Part shown: positions 10,234 to 22,831 of the stretch, in pieces
How positions within the stretch are numbered: the first letter of the stretch is position 1
Layout: each line of letters opens with the position of its first letter
From: Dreissena polymorpha
Taxonomy: Eukaryota; Mollusca; Bivalvia; Myida; Dreissenidae
Assembly: GCF_020536995.1 (NCBI RefSeq)
Contig: NC_068362.1
Coordinates: 97,941,085-98,005,084, forward strand
DNA length: 64,000 nt
Reading direction: 5' to 3'
The notes under the pieces: generated by a model
What the model was told of the DNA's origin: nothing
Database searches by the model: none
The model's input: the letters and a program-made list of their open reading frames with translations, nothing else
Program-made: the position numbers and the translations under genes

Positions 10234-10960
10234 GATAACTCGTGAAAGCAGGTGCATTTTACTAAACAATATCTATGAATTTCTGGAACAACTTTCACAC
10301 GATTCGGCTTTGACCATGGTTTGTTTAGAAAAAAACATTTCCCACTATATCCTTATAATTGCGGTAATAACCAATGGTTTGGAGTTTCGATTGGTACGAA
10401 TTAAACCACAAGGGCGATAGTAGCATTACAAGAATCAGAACGACACATTCTCCACAATAGCCAACAACAAGCCGGAAATGATTGCGATTTTAACAATTAA
10501 ACGTGTTAAGGCGAAATCCGGTGAAAAGGTGTCAGAGTACTTAAATGGGCTTACGTGACGTCAAAACGATACAAAGGCGTCAACTTCATTCATTTCCATT
10601 GAGTGAATAATCAGCGTCATATGTGTTGTTAAATAATGGGAAAAAATGCTTTTAAATGCAACAAATATATATTAAAAAAAAATACACGATCTAGCATTTT
10701 GATGAACTTTGATTTAGCAAACCGATTTTTTATTGCCAAATTTGGAAAACCATATTGGGAAAATTAGCGCGGAAAAAAACTCAAATTGGAAAAAAATCAT
10801 GTCGTGAAATCCTCAGATTGGAAACTGTAGGTCGTTTTTATTGCTTTGTACTGAAACAAATTTATAATTAATTGTGAGCTGCTTTCAATGTATATATGAC
10901 AAACTTTGAGGTTTAAAGCCCACATCTTAAATAGTATAGATTGTTTTTTAAACTTATTTA
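10234..10960. other. Gap without recognised feature
   Basis: No coding or repeat structure supported beyond A/T-rich tracts. Confidence 0.45.
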
Positions 10961-10984
10961 TTTTTGCTCGATTGCATAGAAACG

Positions 10985-11123
10985 CTAAGTCTTATTTAAA
11001 ACGCTCACGAGTCCGTTTCCTGGAACTAGAAACAATACTCTGTGTCTATGATCCACAGATGGGATCCAACTCGTGACCTCCCGGTCGCTAAGCGGACACC
11101 ATATCCACTACACCACGGCGACC
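10985..11123 (-). mobile_element. tRNA-derived SINE
   Basis: On the minus strand the head at 11123-11059 reads like a tRNA promoter: box A-like TGGTGTAGTGG and box B-like GAGTTGGATCC, with a TTAGCGA anticodon-like loop between. There is no complementary 3' acceptor strand, so this is not an intact tRNA gene. The body continues to about 10985 with CAGGAAACGGACTCGTGAGC, which I recall from molluscan SINEs. Family assignment is from memory. Confidence 0.7.
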
Positions 11124-12210
11124 TTTTAAGTAAGATTGTTCGCTCTATAAATTTAATTATGTTGCTATTATACCTATAATTATATGACGTAATCAACACC
11201 AAAAGACAATGATATTTGCCGTAAATAAATCATGTTGTTTATTTCTAAAATAGTTAAACTGTGCATCATTCACCTTAATTGAAGTAAAACCTCATCGATA
11301 AAGCGTGTTATTTAATGATTAAATGTAAAGCATATTGATCATATTGATCATTCACAGTAAACGCATTAAACTTTGATTTTTCGAACTCTTTATCAGTATT
11401 CACTGATGTTTTGTATGGTAAACAAAATCACTGTCTCGCCAGTTAACAAAAATAGCAGCAGGATTTATTTCAAGGATTAACTTTACACAAGTTTTGACAA
11501 GACGCCTGTGTACGCGACATACAATAGTTCCGATGTCAATATTTACATGTAAAAAAACACACCATTTATCATGTCATATTTTGTTCTGCGGAGCAAACTA
11601 CTGCTTTCATAAACAAAACAACAAGATGTTGTTTTAAGATGATGCTATTTTTCAGATGTTATGCGAAGTTCTAAGATTTGGTACTGGTGTATTGCAGACA
11701 TCCATTATGGTGACGCAAAAAAATAAAACAGCAAAATATATGCAATGCTGTAAAATCATGCAGTAAAACCAAAATAATAATTTGAAATAGAAGAGCTATT
11801 TATATAATCTGAATAATATAATCTGCGTATCAATTAATCTGGATTCACATGGCTTGTCGCCGTATGTTAAATGCTCTATCGATTACATTTATAAGTGTCA
11901 AACTAATAATTTTTATGCATTTGTTATGATGAAATATCTGTGTTTTGATATTATGTGAACTTTAAGATTACGTATGACGTTGTAATTTATATGTATATTT
12001 ACGCTTGCTTCGTGTTTTCTCTTTGTTTTGAAGCTAATAAAGCAATAATTCAACTCTTTATTTACATTTGTATCAAGCAAAGTGCCTTTATTGATTTATC
12101 AATATAATTGTCGCGTGGGGAGGCGAGTATTGGTTTATCAAATGTTTCACTTATATTATGAAAGGCGCGCGATAATTCTTATGCACATTTAAGTCCTTGT
12201 TTCAGACAAC
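11124..12210. other. Gap without recognised feature
   Basis: AT-rich. Contains a tandem ATATTGATC duplication near 11333-11350. No coding signal. Confidence 0.45.
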
Positions 12211-12317
12211 TTCAACAGAAACTAAACACAAAACAATTCAGTGTTCAACAGAAAACAAGCACAAAACAATTCAGTTTTTAACAGAGGACAAGCGCAAAAC
12301 AATTCAGTATTAAACAA
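12211..12317 (+). repeat. 33-bp tandem repeat, about 3 copies
   Basis: Units start near 12211, 12244 and 12277, each with AACAGA and CACAAAACAATTCAGT. Thirty-three bases keeps a frame open (QAQNNSVFNRG-like peptide), but no start, splice or domain evidence supports a gene. Confidence 0.75.
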
Positions 12318-12319
12318 GA

Positions 12320-14340
12320 CAGAAGGTTTACATATACTTATAGTTGAAACAGATTATGTGTGTCGAAATAAACACGAGCCAAGTTCAGAGCACATCACAA
12401 TTCAAACACTTAGTGAAACCATGTGTGCTACCGTTATTTTTCAGGAACCATTTAACAGGTTTGAGTGTTTGCAACTGTGTTCTGACTTAAACTCTTCGCT
12501 AGTTATATAATGATATATTTGCTTGTATGATTCGCTTCAGAATACCTTTTTTGTTGATAGCAAAATAGACGGACACCTGTTATTTTTCGAGAAAACAGTT
12601 TTGAAGACATACGAACACTCAAGTACTTGACCTACAAACGGCATATATAAGCATTATCGTAATTAGTATTAACAATAAAACAGCTCAATATACCAATAGC
12701 TTTCAAATTTTATGCTAACTCGTGTTTCTGAGTTTCAATAACAAATCGAGCCCCGAGCAGTAAAACCATTTTCCACATTATGTTTTGTAAATTCAATAAG
12801 CATAATCATTATAAAGACGATTTATGTAATTTAAATCATACGTGCAACTAACTAATGTTTTATGTATTTATTTTTCATAAACATGTATGCAATATTTTTC
12901 GGAACCCACGTAGAAACATAAGAAAAATATAGTAAATTTAGAAAAAAACAAAAACAATTTATTTGACCTGTGCGAAAGGGCTTCTTAATATATAAAGTGA
13001 GTCAATGATTTATGCTCAATTTTATTTGTTTAACAAACTAACGTTCTTTCAATGGAAATATCCGTTATGAACGTGGATATAATACATGTATTTTTCTTCA
13101 AAGACATTGATCATTATGATACAGTCTCTTTTGTAAAGTATGGGTCAGCTATCAAACAATAAATTACAAATCGGTCTTTTATCTTCTGAATAGCCAAGAT
13201 GATGTCGCTGCCACGTGAAAATTCCCAATTTAATATAACTATTAGCCGGTCTCAAAGACGACACTACGCACAAAAATATAGAACTGTTTTCCCTTGGTGC
13301 GGCTCATATCTAACTTTGTTGACATGTTTGATACGCGTTAAATAATCCTGCAACTAATGGTGACGATGGCAAATACTTTAAATCGCATGACAAACTATTG
13401 TAAATCAATGTTTCCAATCAAGTAGGTCCATGTGCTTTTTAAATTGTTAAAACAAAGGTGCACTTTCTAAATTATGGACAAAACAACCAAAAAACAACTA
13501 ATCTAGATGCTTAACCAAACTCGCTAAATGTTCTGTACATAGTATTTATTTTTATAATCGCGAAAGAGACGCGAAAAAATGCGTTTTCAAACTGACGTTT
13601 TCTAAGCATGTTAGAAACATGGCTATACATTAAAACATGCACGAATATAGGGTTTTTATAAATGTAAGAAATATTGCGTGCGCATCATTGATGCAAAGTG
13701 TTTTTTTAAGTGTCCACGAACTAGCTGAAAGAGAGCATAACGTGATTGGTTAAAATGAATTATCAATAACTACACTGTCCCAATACATCTGGCGCGAATA
13801 CAGGAGGTTCCGTGCAAATATGGACGAATAGTTAAGCAGCAGATGCATTTTCCGACGATAACTTCGTGTTAACATCCACAATTGTTTATATTAAAGGTCA
13901 ATTAATTATATCCTTAACAGTCAAGGACGAAACACAAACACAATAACATTAAACATGCCATTTATAAAAACCAAGATCTTTGTCATGGAAATTTCAATTC
14001 AAAGCATTATGATTTGTAAATTTAAAAAAGTATACTGTCGTGACAGCATTTATTGCACGTGACGTGTTCCATTTCAAGACTGTATTCATGTTACATGCAC
14101 AATATCAAGATAGGGTTCGTGTAACGTGTTTCTTAGGATGCGCAAGCTTATTTGAAGCTACGTTGGCCACATATTGTCATATGGCATTTGATCTATTTTT
14201 GTTTGAATCGTCTCAAATATGATCAGCCATGATGAATAAGAGTACAATGCGCAAATCTGGATTCATATGTCGCCGTACGTTTATTGATCGATGTGCATGT
14301 GGCTGCTCAGGTTAGTGTTATTTATATGGTTGCGTTTTTT
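12320..14340. other. Gap without recognised feature
   Basis: AT-rich non-coding sequence; only short chance open frames (for example 14040-14222). Confidence 0.45.
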
Positions 14341-14354
14341 ATTATGTTGTTTTT

Positions 14355-14525
14355 GTAAGCCAATTGCTGTGGTGGTGATGGTGGTGGTTGTGGTGATGGC
14401 AAATTTGTTGATGTGTATAGTAGTGATGTTGTTGTTAACAAATTTCGGTGAGAATATGGTCATGACACTGATTGTGGTGAAAGTCGTGGTTGGGGTTGTT
14501 GTTGTCGTTGTTATCGTCGGTGATC
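14355..14525 (+). repeat. GTN-rich low-complexity stretch
   Basis: Runs of GTGGTGGTGATGG, GTTGTTGTTG and GTTGTCGTTGTTATCG keep a 175-codon plus frame open (14291-14818), translating to poly-Val/Met. This is compositional, and I do not call a gene. Confidence 0.7.
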
Positions 14526-14951
14526 GAAATGATATTTATGAACATTTATATTTAGATCATAACAAATGTTATATATCTTTGACTTCACATTTTAGCAAAT
14601 ACAGACTGGTTACGTTAATGACGAGAGTCAACTGGAATAGACATCATACACGATGGGTTTTAAGTGGAAAAATAAACTCCCAAGAGGTTAGAACCTTGAT
14701 GTTAAAACTAACTGTTATTGTAACTGGCATAGTTCCTACATTTGAGAGCAGACAGCATGCGCTGAATAATTATTTAGAATACTTTCATCGATGCACTTAC
14801 TTGACTTGCAGATGTTAACAAACATTTCTCTCCTGACCATGGTTGTGAAATAGCAATAGTCCTATATTTATAATCTCAGGAATGTCACGTGAAGCATAAA
14901 CATAATGGACTATAATGTATTAGTTGTTTACACATTAAATGAACCAGATGT

Positions 14952-15643
14952 GCAGGCATTGCACATTCACAGACTGAACTGCCGGAAAGTTTTATCGCAG
15001 GCAGTGCACATTCACAGACTGAACTGCCGGACAGTTTTCTCGCAGGCAGTGTACATTCACAGACTGAACTGCCGGGAAGTTTTCTCGCAAGAAGTGCACA
15101 TTCACAGACTGAACTGCCGGGAAGTTTTCTCGCAAGCAGTGCACATTCACAGACTGAACTGCTGGACAGTTTTCTCGCAAGCAGTGCACATTCACAGACT
15201 GATCTACCGGGCAGTTTTCTCGCAAGCAGTGCACATTCACAGACTGAACTGCCGGGCAGTTTTCTCGCAAGCAGTGTTCATTTACAGACTGAACTGCCGG
15301 GCAGTTTCTCGCAAGCAGTGCACATTTACAGACTAAACTGCCGGGCAGTTTTCTCGCAAGCAGTGCACATTCACAGACTGAACTGCCGGACAGTTTTCTC
15401 GAAAGCAGTGCACATTCACAGACTGAACTACCGGGCAGTTTCTCGCAAGCAGTGCACATTCACAGACTGAACTGCCGGGAAGTTTTCTCGAAAGCAGTGC
15501 ACATTCACAGACTGAAATGCCAGGCAGTTTCTCGCAAGCAGTGCACATTTACAGACTGAACTGCCGGTCAGTTTTCTCGCAAGCGGTGCACATTCACAGA
15601 CTGAACTGCCGGGCAGTTTTCTCGCAAGCAGTGGACATTCACA
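14952..15643 (+). repeat. 45-bp minisatellite, about 15 copies, open on both strands
   Basis: The unit is GCAGTGCACATTCACAGACT + GAACTGCCGGGCAGTTTTCT + CGCAA. Each unit contains a perfect hairpin AACTGCC-G-GGCAGTT and a GTGCAC palindrome. Because 45 is a multiple of 3, both strands stay open: plus 14905-15336 (AVHIHRLNCRAVFSQ per unit) and minus 15459-14992 (NVHCLRENCPAVQSV per unit). A few units lack one T, which shifts both frames, so coding is unlikely. Confidence 0.9.
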
Positions 15644-15659
15644 GACTGTCCGCCTACGT

Positions 15660-16440
15660 GTAGGAAGAACGAACTCTTACGTCAAAATGTTTCCCTTTTA
15701 ATGATCATATATAGTGTAACAATCATATTGGATGATTATACGATTAAATTAACTGCATATTAAACATAATTTAAAACCTTTTTAGACACAAAACACGCTA
15801 AGTCCTTTTATAATTCGCGTCATCTTATATTGCAGGATGTCTTTCCTATTGACCGGTTTCACTGTTCGGAATTTTACCACTGACTACTGTAACTGATTTC
15901 TCAAAACAATAAAAAACAAACACATTCGCTTATAAACATTTAACGTGTGATCTGCTCATAGCGTCGACTTTCGGTTCCATGGCGATTGAAACAATTTTGT
16001 TTTTGTGCGAACTCTGCACACATGCAGGCACATGCATTTTTTAATAAAATCTATCAAATGAAAATGTTTTGTGGCCCGGTAAACGCATTGATATTGTTTT
16101 TTTTATATAATTTATTACAACTTTTTTTATTATACGAGCTGTCACGTGCTCATGGCACCGTTTGAGGCCATCAGATCTAACTATTAAAGTATGTATTACA
16201 TGTATTACACACTACACCATGTTTTCTTTGCCATATAACGTATATTCGTATCTTAAATATGTGTAAGATAGCTGTTTATGCTTCAATGGCTATGTTTTGC
16301 TTGACTGAAAATCGCTTTCCGTTATTTTGCTGAGCGTGCAGTAAGGTCACGCAAACTAAACATGTTTACTATAAAGTTATTATTAACTTCATTATTTTTA
16401 GTGTAGTTATTCTAAGGGGCTATTTGATGATAATGCATCC
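15660..16440. other. Gap without recognised feature
   Basis: AT-rich; no feature supported. Confidence 0.45.
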
Positions 16441-16460
16441 TCTTATGCTCTTCATTTTAT

Positions 16461-16548
16461 TAACGTTTCGGCATTGCGCCTTTATTTACAACTTTGTTTG
16501 ATAACAACTTTGTTTGATAAAGGTCCAATGCCGAACGTGAATTAAAGG
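16461..16548. repeat. Imperfect stem-loop with internal direct duplication
   Basis: Left arm AACGTTTCGGCATTGCGCCT pairs imperfectly with AGGTCCAATGCCGAACGT on the right. The loop holds two copies of CAACTTTGTTTGATAA side by side (about 16489-16520). Confidence 0.6.
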
Positions 16549-17284
16549 AGGATAATAAAATTATTTATTATCTTAGTTTTTATTCAAAGGCATTTACTAT
16601 TAGTCAAAAACAGATCCGAATCTCATTGTTATACAATTATTTTAAAACTCGTCTTTGGAATGTAGAAGTAAGCTCGCTTATTAACAAAATTCCTGAACCC
16701 GTCATAAAATATGGTATGAAATCATAACCCGTTTTTGATTCTACTTTTAATATGAGGAACGTTCTTCGCATAATTGCAATTGATATGAATTGTTCGGTTT
16801 CTTAGATGTCCAAATTCAAGAGGCTGTTTCACAGTCGATATGGCCGCGAGTATTTTTTTTGTTTTAACAACAACAACATTTATTCAGCAGTAAAGCTTAT
16901 ACAAGCTCATAGCCTACATTATATATGCATTATACAATTTATAAGTAATGATAGAAGATAGACATTGGACGATAGTGTTATGAACTGGTTAACAGGGTTA
17001 GTTATGAAGGGAGTACATAATTGCATCTGATATTGCAACTGCACATCTTATTTTCTAATTACTTACAAGACATACGATGTGAAGAATTTTCACTATTATT
17101 TGAAGAAATAATCATTTGTGAATACGAATGCTATGTGTGGGTGTGTCTGAAATAACAATGTTAATAATCTTATCTAAGTGGAATATTTTTAATGAATTAC
17201 TTTAAACATTTAAGTAAATTACATAATGTACTGTTTCGTCATATTATAATATAATTCTTTTTTGTGTATGTTATGAGATATATA

Positions 17285-17690
17285 CAACAACAACAACAAC
17301 ATTTATTCATCAATGAAGCTAATACGAGTTCATAGCCCTCACATATGAAAATGAGCATTAATTTAATATATGCAAGAATACAACAACAACAACAACAACA
17401 ACATGTATTCATCAATAAAGCCTATACAAGTTTATAGCCCTCACATATGAAAATGAGCATTAATTTAATATATGCAAGAATACAACAACAACAACAACAA
17501 CAACATGTATTCATCAATAAAGCCTATACAAGTTTATAGCCCTCACATATGAAAATGAGCATTGATTATATATATGTGAGTAGACGACAACAACAACATT
17601 TATTTATCTATAAAGCCTATACAGGTTCATAGCCCTCACATTTGAAAATAAGCATTAATTTTATATATGCAAGTGATGACAAAAACACAC
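17285..17690 (-). repeat. Tandemly repeated LINE 3' terminus, ~102-bp unit
   Basis: Four consecutive units (starting near 17285, 17381, 17483 and 17585) each hold, on the plus strand, (CAA)n + CATTTATTCATCAATAAAGC + TATACAAGTTTATAGCCCTC + ACATATGAAAATGAGCATT. The middle two are almost identical, with a period of 102 bp. On the minus strand each is a LINE 3' end with a (TTG)n tail. A fifth, separate copy lies at 16868-16935. Confidence 0.85.
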
Positions 17691-17773
17691 AAGGTACACA
17701 TTCCTAGCATGTATATGTTTCAATTTTGCCATTAACATCAAGATAACTTATTGATTACTGATTAAATATAGAA

Positions 17774-18256
17774 TTACGAATCAAGATGCTGTCTTAAGTT
17801 ATTTGCTTCGTAAATAAATTTCGTTTTACTTTTGCTGAACATTAATCTTGCAAATTTATTTATTGTTGGCCATCTGCAATAGTGCGGTTTAAAAAGTTGT
17901 TTTCGTAGGTGTGCATATATTGGACATACTAGTAGGAAATGATATTCATTTTCTATTACGTTCATGGCGCATAATTAACACATTTCCGATTTTCTCGTTC
18001 GATAATAGTATACCGCCCCCTTTCTATTTCGAGATTATGTGATGATAAGCGGAACTTACTAAGTGCGATTCTTTTCGTTTACTTTATCTAAATATGATTT
18101 AAGTGTAAAATGGTGTTTAAATAGGCAATACAATGAGAGACGTGGGGAATTATCACTTCGCCATGCCATGTTTGTGTATAAATATCCATTATCCTTTACA
18201 AAGCTGTAACTGTACTTCAGTAATGTTTTGATTGACCCATAGTTCAGACATCCCAA
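17774..18256 (-). pseudogene. LINE C C-terminal region
   Basis: Frame 18256-18059 (CLNYGSIKTLLKYSYSFVKD) and frame 17965-17774 (ENEYHFLLVCPIYAHLRKQL, ending in NLRQHLDS) carry the E-x-H-x(4)-C element that closes this LINE type. The intervening 100 bp is frame-disrupted. Confidence 0.75.
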
Positions 18257-18418
18257 TGTTTTCCAAAATGATTTTCACGTGCCAAGCCCAGTTTGATTGC
18301 CTTAAGTATTACCGTTATTTGCATCGTTTTTAACATGTTGTATGTAAGTCGTATCACGCTGCTTTCATTTGACGATAGTAGTTTAAACCAGTACTTGACA
18401 ATATTTTTTTTGTATTTC

Positions 18419-19640
18419 TTAGAAAGGAATTCGTCCTAGATCACCGTTCAGGGCGCTGAGATTAGTTGACTGATTAATGCATACTATCTTCCTTAGGAAC
18501 TTCGTGTGAACGGCTTCAATATCGGTTGTTCGCGCTGTACCCCATATTTCGGATGAGTAGTTTAAGACTGATATAACTAAAATATCGAAAAGTTTCAGTT
18601 TGCTTTTTGCACTGAAATCGTATTTATTGAAGATAGAGAATAATCGATGCATTGACTCAGAAGGGTGCTCTGCTATACATTTGTGTGTTCTGTTAAAACT
18701 GCCATTTTTAAAAAGGTATTCTCCCAGATATTTGAAGGAAGTTACGACTTCGAGTTTCTCACAGTAAAGGAAAATATCGATATCAGTATATCTGGTTCCT
18801 TTTTCAACAATTAAAACTTTTGTTTGGTTGTATTGTTTTTTAATTTTCACGTGTTACAGTAAGTTTCTATGTTGGTTAACATCTTTTGCAGCGCTACTTG
18901 CGAGGTTGCGAACAGAATTTGGTCGTCAGCGTATAATATTAGAAAGAGTTTTAACTCGTTTATGGTGAATAAGTCATTTATGTTCAGGTCACTGTGCTCT
19001 AGTATGTCATTTACGAACATCATGAACAACAAAGATGAGCTGGCGTCGCCTTGTTTCACGCCTTGTTGAATACTGATGGGGTCTGGCAATGTTTGATTAA
19101 ACTTAATTATTGATTTAACGACACTATACATGGCTCTTAAGGCGTTAACCATTTTGGAGCTTATATTTTATGTCATTAATTTTTGCCATAGTAGTGTATG
19201 ATCAATTTTATCATAACATTGCTGATAATCAATAAAATTGTGTATAATTTTTTACCTGAATTAAATACTTTTGATATTATTGCATGAAGTATAAAAAGCA
19301 GTCTGATGTACTCTTTCCTTTTTTGATATCCGAATTGGCAGTTGATAATTGTATCATGTTTGTTTGTCCACTTTGTAAGGCGATTGAGAAGTAGTGGCGA
19401 ATATATTTTGTCTAAAATGTTATTTAAAGTTATACCTCTGTAGTTTTTAGCTTCGTTTGGCTTTCCACCCTTAATTATTGGAACTATGTACCCAAGGCCC
19501 CAGCTTTCAGGGTATTCAGCATTTCTAAATAGCTTATTGTGTATTGAAAGAAATTGCGGTGCAATTATGTCAAAAGACGATTTAATTATCTCTGCGCTTA
19601 TATTATCCGGGCCGCACGACTTGTTATTTTTTTACTTGAA
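18419..19640 (-). pseudogene. LINE C reverse transcriptase
   Basis: The finger block KNYRGITLNNILDKIYS lies at about 19470-19420, followed by INCQFGYQKRKSTSDCF. Frame 19152-18847 holds GVKQGDASSSLLFMMFVNDI and the catalytic ILYADDQILFAT. Frame 18850-18419 holds the thumb and connection (FKYLGEYLFKNGSFNRTHKC, VLNYSSEIWGT). Frame breaks lie near 19260, 19150 and 18850. The polymerase would copy element RNA at the nicked target. This copy cannot. Confidence 0.8.
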
Positions 19641-20527
19641 AACGGCTGATTTTAATTCATCTAAAGTGAATTCCCCATCTAATTCATTGTCAGTTATTTC
19701 ATCGAAATCTAAGTTAGCGTTTATTTCGGTAGGATGTGTACCTAATAATTGATTGAAGTGCGCGTAAAAAGCATCTAATTTTGTGCTATTATTGGTGTTT
19801 GAGCTCTGCTTATAGCACTGTTTGAGAGATTTCCAGAAATGTTTTGGCTTTGTTAATGCGGTATTTTCAAGCTTTATTCCTTCCGCTCTTTTGTTTTTCG
19901 CTTTTGCTTTTTTTCTTGTTTTGTTGTATAGTGTGCGCGTTTTTACGAAATGGTGTCTATTTTCATCAGTTTTTGATTTGTTAAACGTGTTTTTCGCACG
20001 TTTTAAATTTTTCTTTGTTAAATAAAAATTACTGTCAAACCATTTTGTAGATTGTTTTTTATTTTCATTTTTATAATGCTCATTTGGGCTAATAGTTTTG
20101 CCAAATACTTTGACCGCATTGTTATATATGAGATCTGTGATACCTTTTATTTCGTCATTTATATTGACTGTTGATGAGTAAATTTGTGTTTTCGTTAAAA
20201 GAGGTTTGGAATTGCTCAACCAGACTCGAATTAAACACAATTTAGTTCTTTCTGTGCATTCGGGTTGTATAACTTTGTTTCTTGAGATACATTTAAAACA
20301 GAAATAAATGGCCGGATGATCGGAAAAACATGTCCATTCGAGTATTTCAAATTCGCTTACGCTTCAGCATCGTTCGCGTTTATAATTAAGTAATCAGTTA
20401 CACTCAAGCCACGTGTTGATGAAAATGTGAAGTGGTTTTCTTGTTCACTGTTTAGACGACCATTTATAATTATGTGGTTAGTGGATTTACATAAATTAAT
20501 TTTTTTGCCATTGCTACCAAGTAGTAT
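19632..20527 (-). pseudogene. LINE C endonuclease remnant and linker
   Basis: Residues at 20527-20350 match the last third of an APE endonuclease (HIIINGRLN, SSTRGLSVTDYLI). The open frame 20240-19632 then gives the EN-RT linker with KWFDSNFYLTKKNLKRAKNT and KPKHFWKSLKQCYKQ. The 5' truncation point is about 20527. Upstream sequence is unrelated. Confidence 0.75.
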
Positions 20528-20529
20528 AT

Positions 20530-21060
20530 CTTTATTTAAGTCTCATCAATATACAAACATGGTAATAACAATACAAATAATTACAAAATGTAAAATGTAT
20601 ATTGCCATTCCATATTGGAATTATAAGACGCTGTCGCAGTTAAGAATTCTGCTTATATATACAAATTACATACATTATGACTTTTATCAATTCAACACTT
20701 TTGCACAAATAACTTAAATATAAAGTTAACACTGAAGAAAACTTTGCTAATCAATTTAATTAAGAACTGCCTTAAAACAATTGTAAGATACTGAAGGAAA
20801 GAAAAAAGCACTATCGCGCATTAGTTAAAAAATGGATGTAAGAAATCATATATCACGTTGATCAGATCACCGTGAACCGGATTAGAAAAGTTGCTTCAGA
20901 CGCAATAAAAAATGGGGAAAACTAAAACAATTATCACATTATACACAAAAATCAAAGATTATTTAGAAATTAAAAATACTCGCCTCTGTAGCATGAGATA
21001 GCAGGTTTTGGCACAGGCTCGTGTGATATTAGAATTGGAAAACAGATAGTTAAATTTGTC
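20530..21060. other. Gap without recognised feature
   Basis: AT-rich sequence between LINE C and LINE D; nothing recognised. Confidence 0.45.
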
Positions 21061-21068
21061 AACATCAT

Positions 21069-22110
21069 TTAGTGTTGAGAACAACACATTTGTCTCGAAG
21101 GCACGATTAAACAAGTTTCTCTGATATCACAGTACACTGGGCAATGGGACAATACATGGTACTCATCTTCAACATTATTACAAAATGGACAATTTCTTTC
21201 CTGAATTGGTAAACCTTCATACCTGCCGGTTTCGATTCTTATGGGAGCTACTCCACACCGGAACTTACAAAACGCAGATCTATGTCTAGGTAGCATAATT
21301 AATTTACAGTATTGTTCAGTAACATATTCAGATTTAACACATTTATAAATACGCAATTTATTACCTCCTCTTCTAGAAGGACCAGTGTTACTATTTATTC
21401 TGTCATGCCACTCGGATATGTACTTATTTTTAACAATATTTATGACTTCATCGACAAAAGATGACGATATTGGTTGCAAAATACTGCTATACATATTCAA
21501 GTTATTAACATCTAGAAACTTTTTTAACAACAAAAACCCAATTTTTACATAAACGATTAGACTTAGAAGCTACCCAGAGTGCTATTCGCTTATTGACGCT
21601 CGTTGCGTTCAAATATGATAAACGTGAACAATAAAGCGTGACAGATTTCCACTGCCGTACTTGCGGTGGAATCCAACCCAGTGAGAGAATCAATGACTTA
21701 GTCTGGATTATTTCGTACTATCGATATTACATTGTTTGTATTTTCTGTGTTTGTAACTTCTATAGAGTCAAGATGTTTGTCAAATTCTAAGATATCCGTT
21801 AAATTATCTTGCCTAGCATTTAGATCACCAGTGATACATGTTTAACCTTACAGCCCGTATCTTTTAATTCCTTTTTCTATTTCACCAAAAAAAAAATCAA
21901 TTAAAACTTTAGAATGAACAGGTAGAATATATGTATGACATAAATACATATCAGATTCTAGGGAAAACAAATCATTTTAGCTTTACCCAGACAATTCCAT
22001 ATTGACCTCTACAATTGATATATTGTCCGATAATTCGTTTCGGTAGTATATTGCCAGCCCGCCACTGTAGCGACCTTTTTTGGCTCCGAACTGGTTATAT
22101 AGTCGGTTAT
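21069..22110 (-). mobile_element. LINE D: endonuclease fragment joined to C-terminal domain
   Basis: Minus strand. At 22080-21720 a decayed APE endonuclease reads KKGRYSGGLAIYYRNELSDN, DMYLCHTYILPVHSKVL and CITGDLNARQDNLTDILEFD. From about 21693 the reading is GWIPPQVRQWKSVTLYCSRL and VNKRIALWVASKSNRLCKNW, then after a frame break FCKFRCGVAPIRIETGRYEG and RNCPFCNNVEDEYHVLSHCP (21533-21069). The whole RT, roughly 400-500 residues in this family, is missing between them. Stops occur in the EN part. Confidence 0.8.
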
Positions 22111-22831
22111 ATAATTAATGTTTTGTTCTTTTTCCGATGTATAAAACCCACGTTCTCTAAAAAAGTTACCCTTATTATACAGAAATTGAGAATTCTTTGC
22201 TTGCGAGATACAATTTCAATTAAGAGTAAGTAAAGTTAAGTATTTAGCCTCAATTATGACACTTATGCAAACGTCGGTTATCTTATTGGCGACAAGTAAT
22301 GCTATCTGTCGATATTTTAATAGTCCCGAGAATGAGGCAACATATGAACACAATGCATTATTTATTAAAGCATATTAATTGGTTAGTTATTACCCCTTTT
22401 TGTTTAGCTATATTTCAGGTATATTCCTGGTGTCTTAAAATTACGATCAATTCCTAGTCGGACTAATTAATATTGGCCATTTTGTTCATACATGGATTGT
22501 TCAATAAGAATGATGCGTATCAAATAATTACAGTACATGTAACTTACACTGAAATACGTTAAGCCCTCGTTATGGAAACGTAGTACGCGACGAGTGCATA
22601 TTCTATTTTACAGTCATTTGGAATCAATCATTCTCGTTTTGAAGGTTCTTTTTTTATTTAAACAAAAGAAATTATATTTGTTTTATGTAACATTGTATAT
22701 CATTTTGAATCCGAAATTGCAATAACACATACATCGTGTATCATGAACTTTAAGCTGAACTTTTTCCTTCGTAACATGCTTCAATATTTGAATCATGAAA
22801 CTGGAGAGAATACACACAAAAGGTGTTCTTG
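22111..22831. other. Gap without recognised feature
   Basis: Possibly a little more decayed LINE D at its left edge; otherwise nothing supported. Confidence 0.4.

Larger units (their letters stand above)
16868..20530 (-). mobile_element. LINE C: 5'-truncated non-LTR retrotransposon with repeated 3' tail
   Basis: On the minus strand, from 20530 down: the end of an APE endonuclease (INGRLNSEQENHFTFSSTRG, SVTDYLIINA), the linker (20240-19632), an RT with YADD (19640-18419), a connection region (LRKIVCINQSTNLSALNGDL) and a C-terminal domain (17965-17774, ENEYHFLLVCPIY). The 3' end carries a (TTG)n tail that is repeated several times. Multiple stops and frameshifts separate these blocks. RT motifs of the NYRGITL and GVKQGD type are present. 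I leave the clade open. Confidence 0.85.

Noticed and set aside
11059-11123. Possible tRNA gene (minus)
   Set aside because: Promoter boxes are present but the 3' acceptor strand and a proper anticodon stem are missing; a SINE body follows.
14291-14818. 175-codon plus-strand frame
   Set aside because: Translation is poly-Val/Met from GTN repeats; no domain or gene structure.
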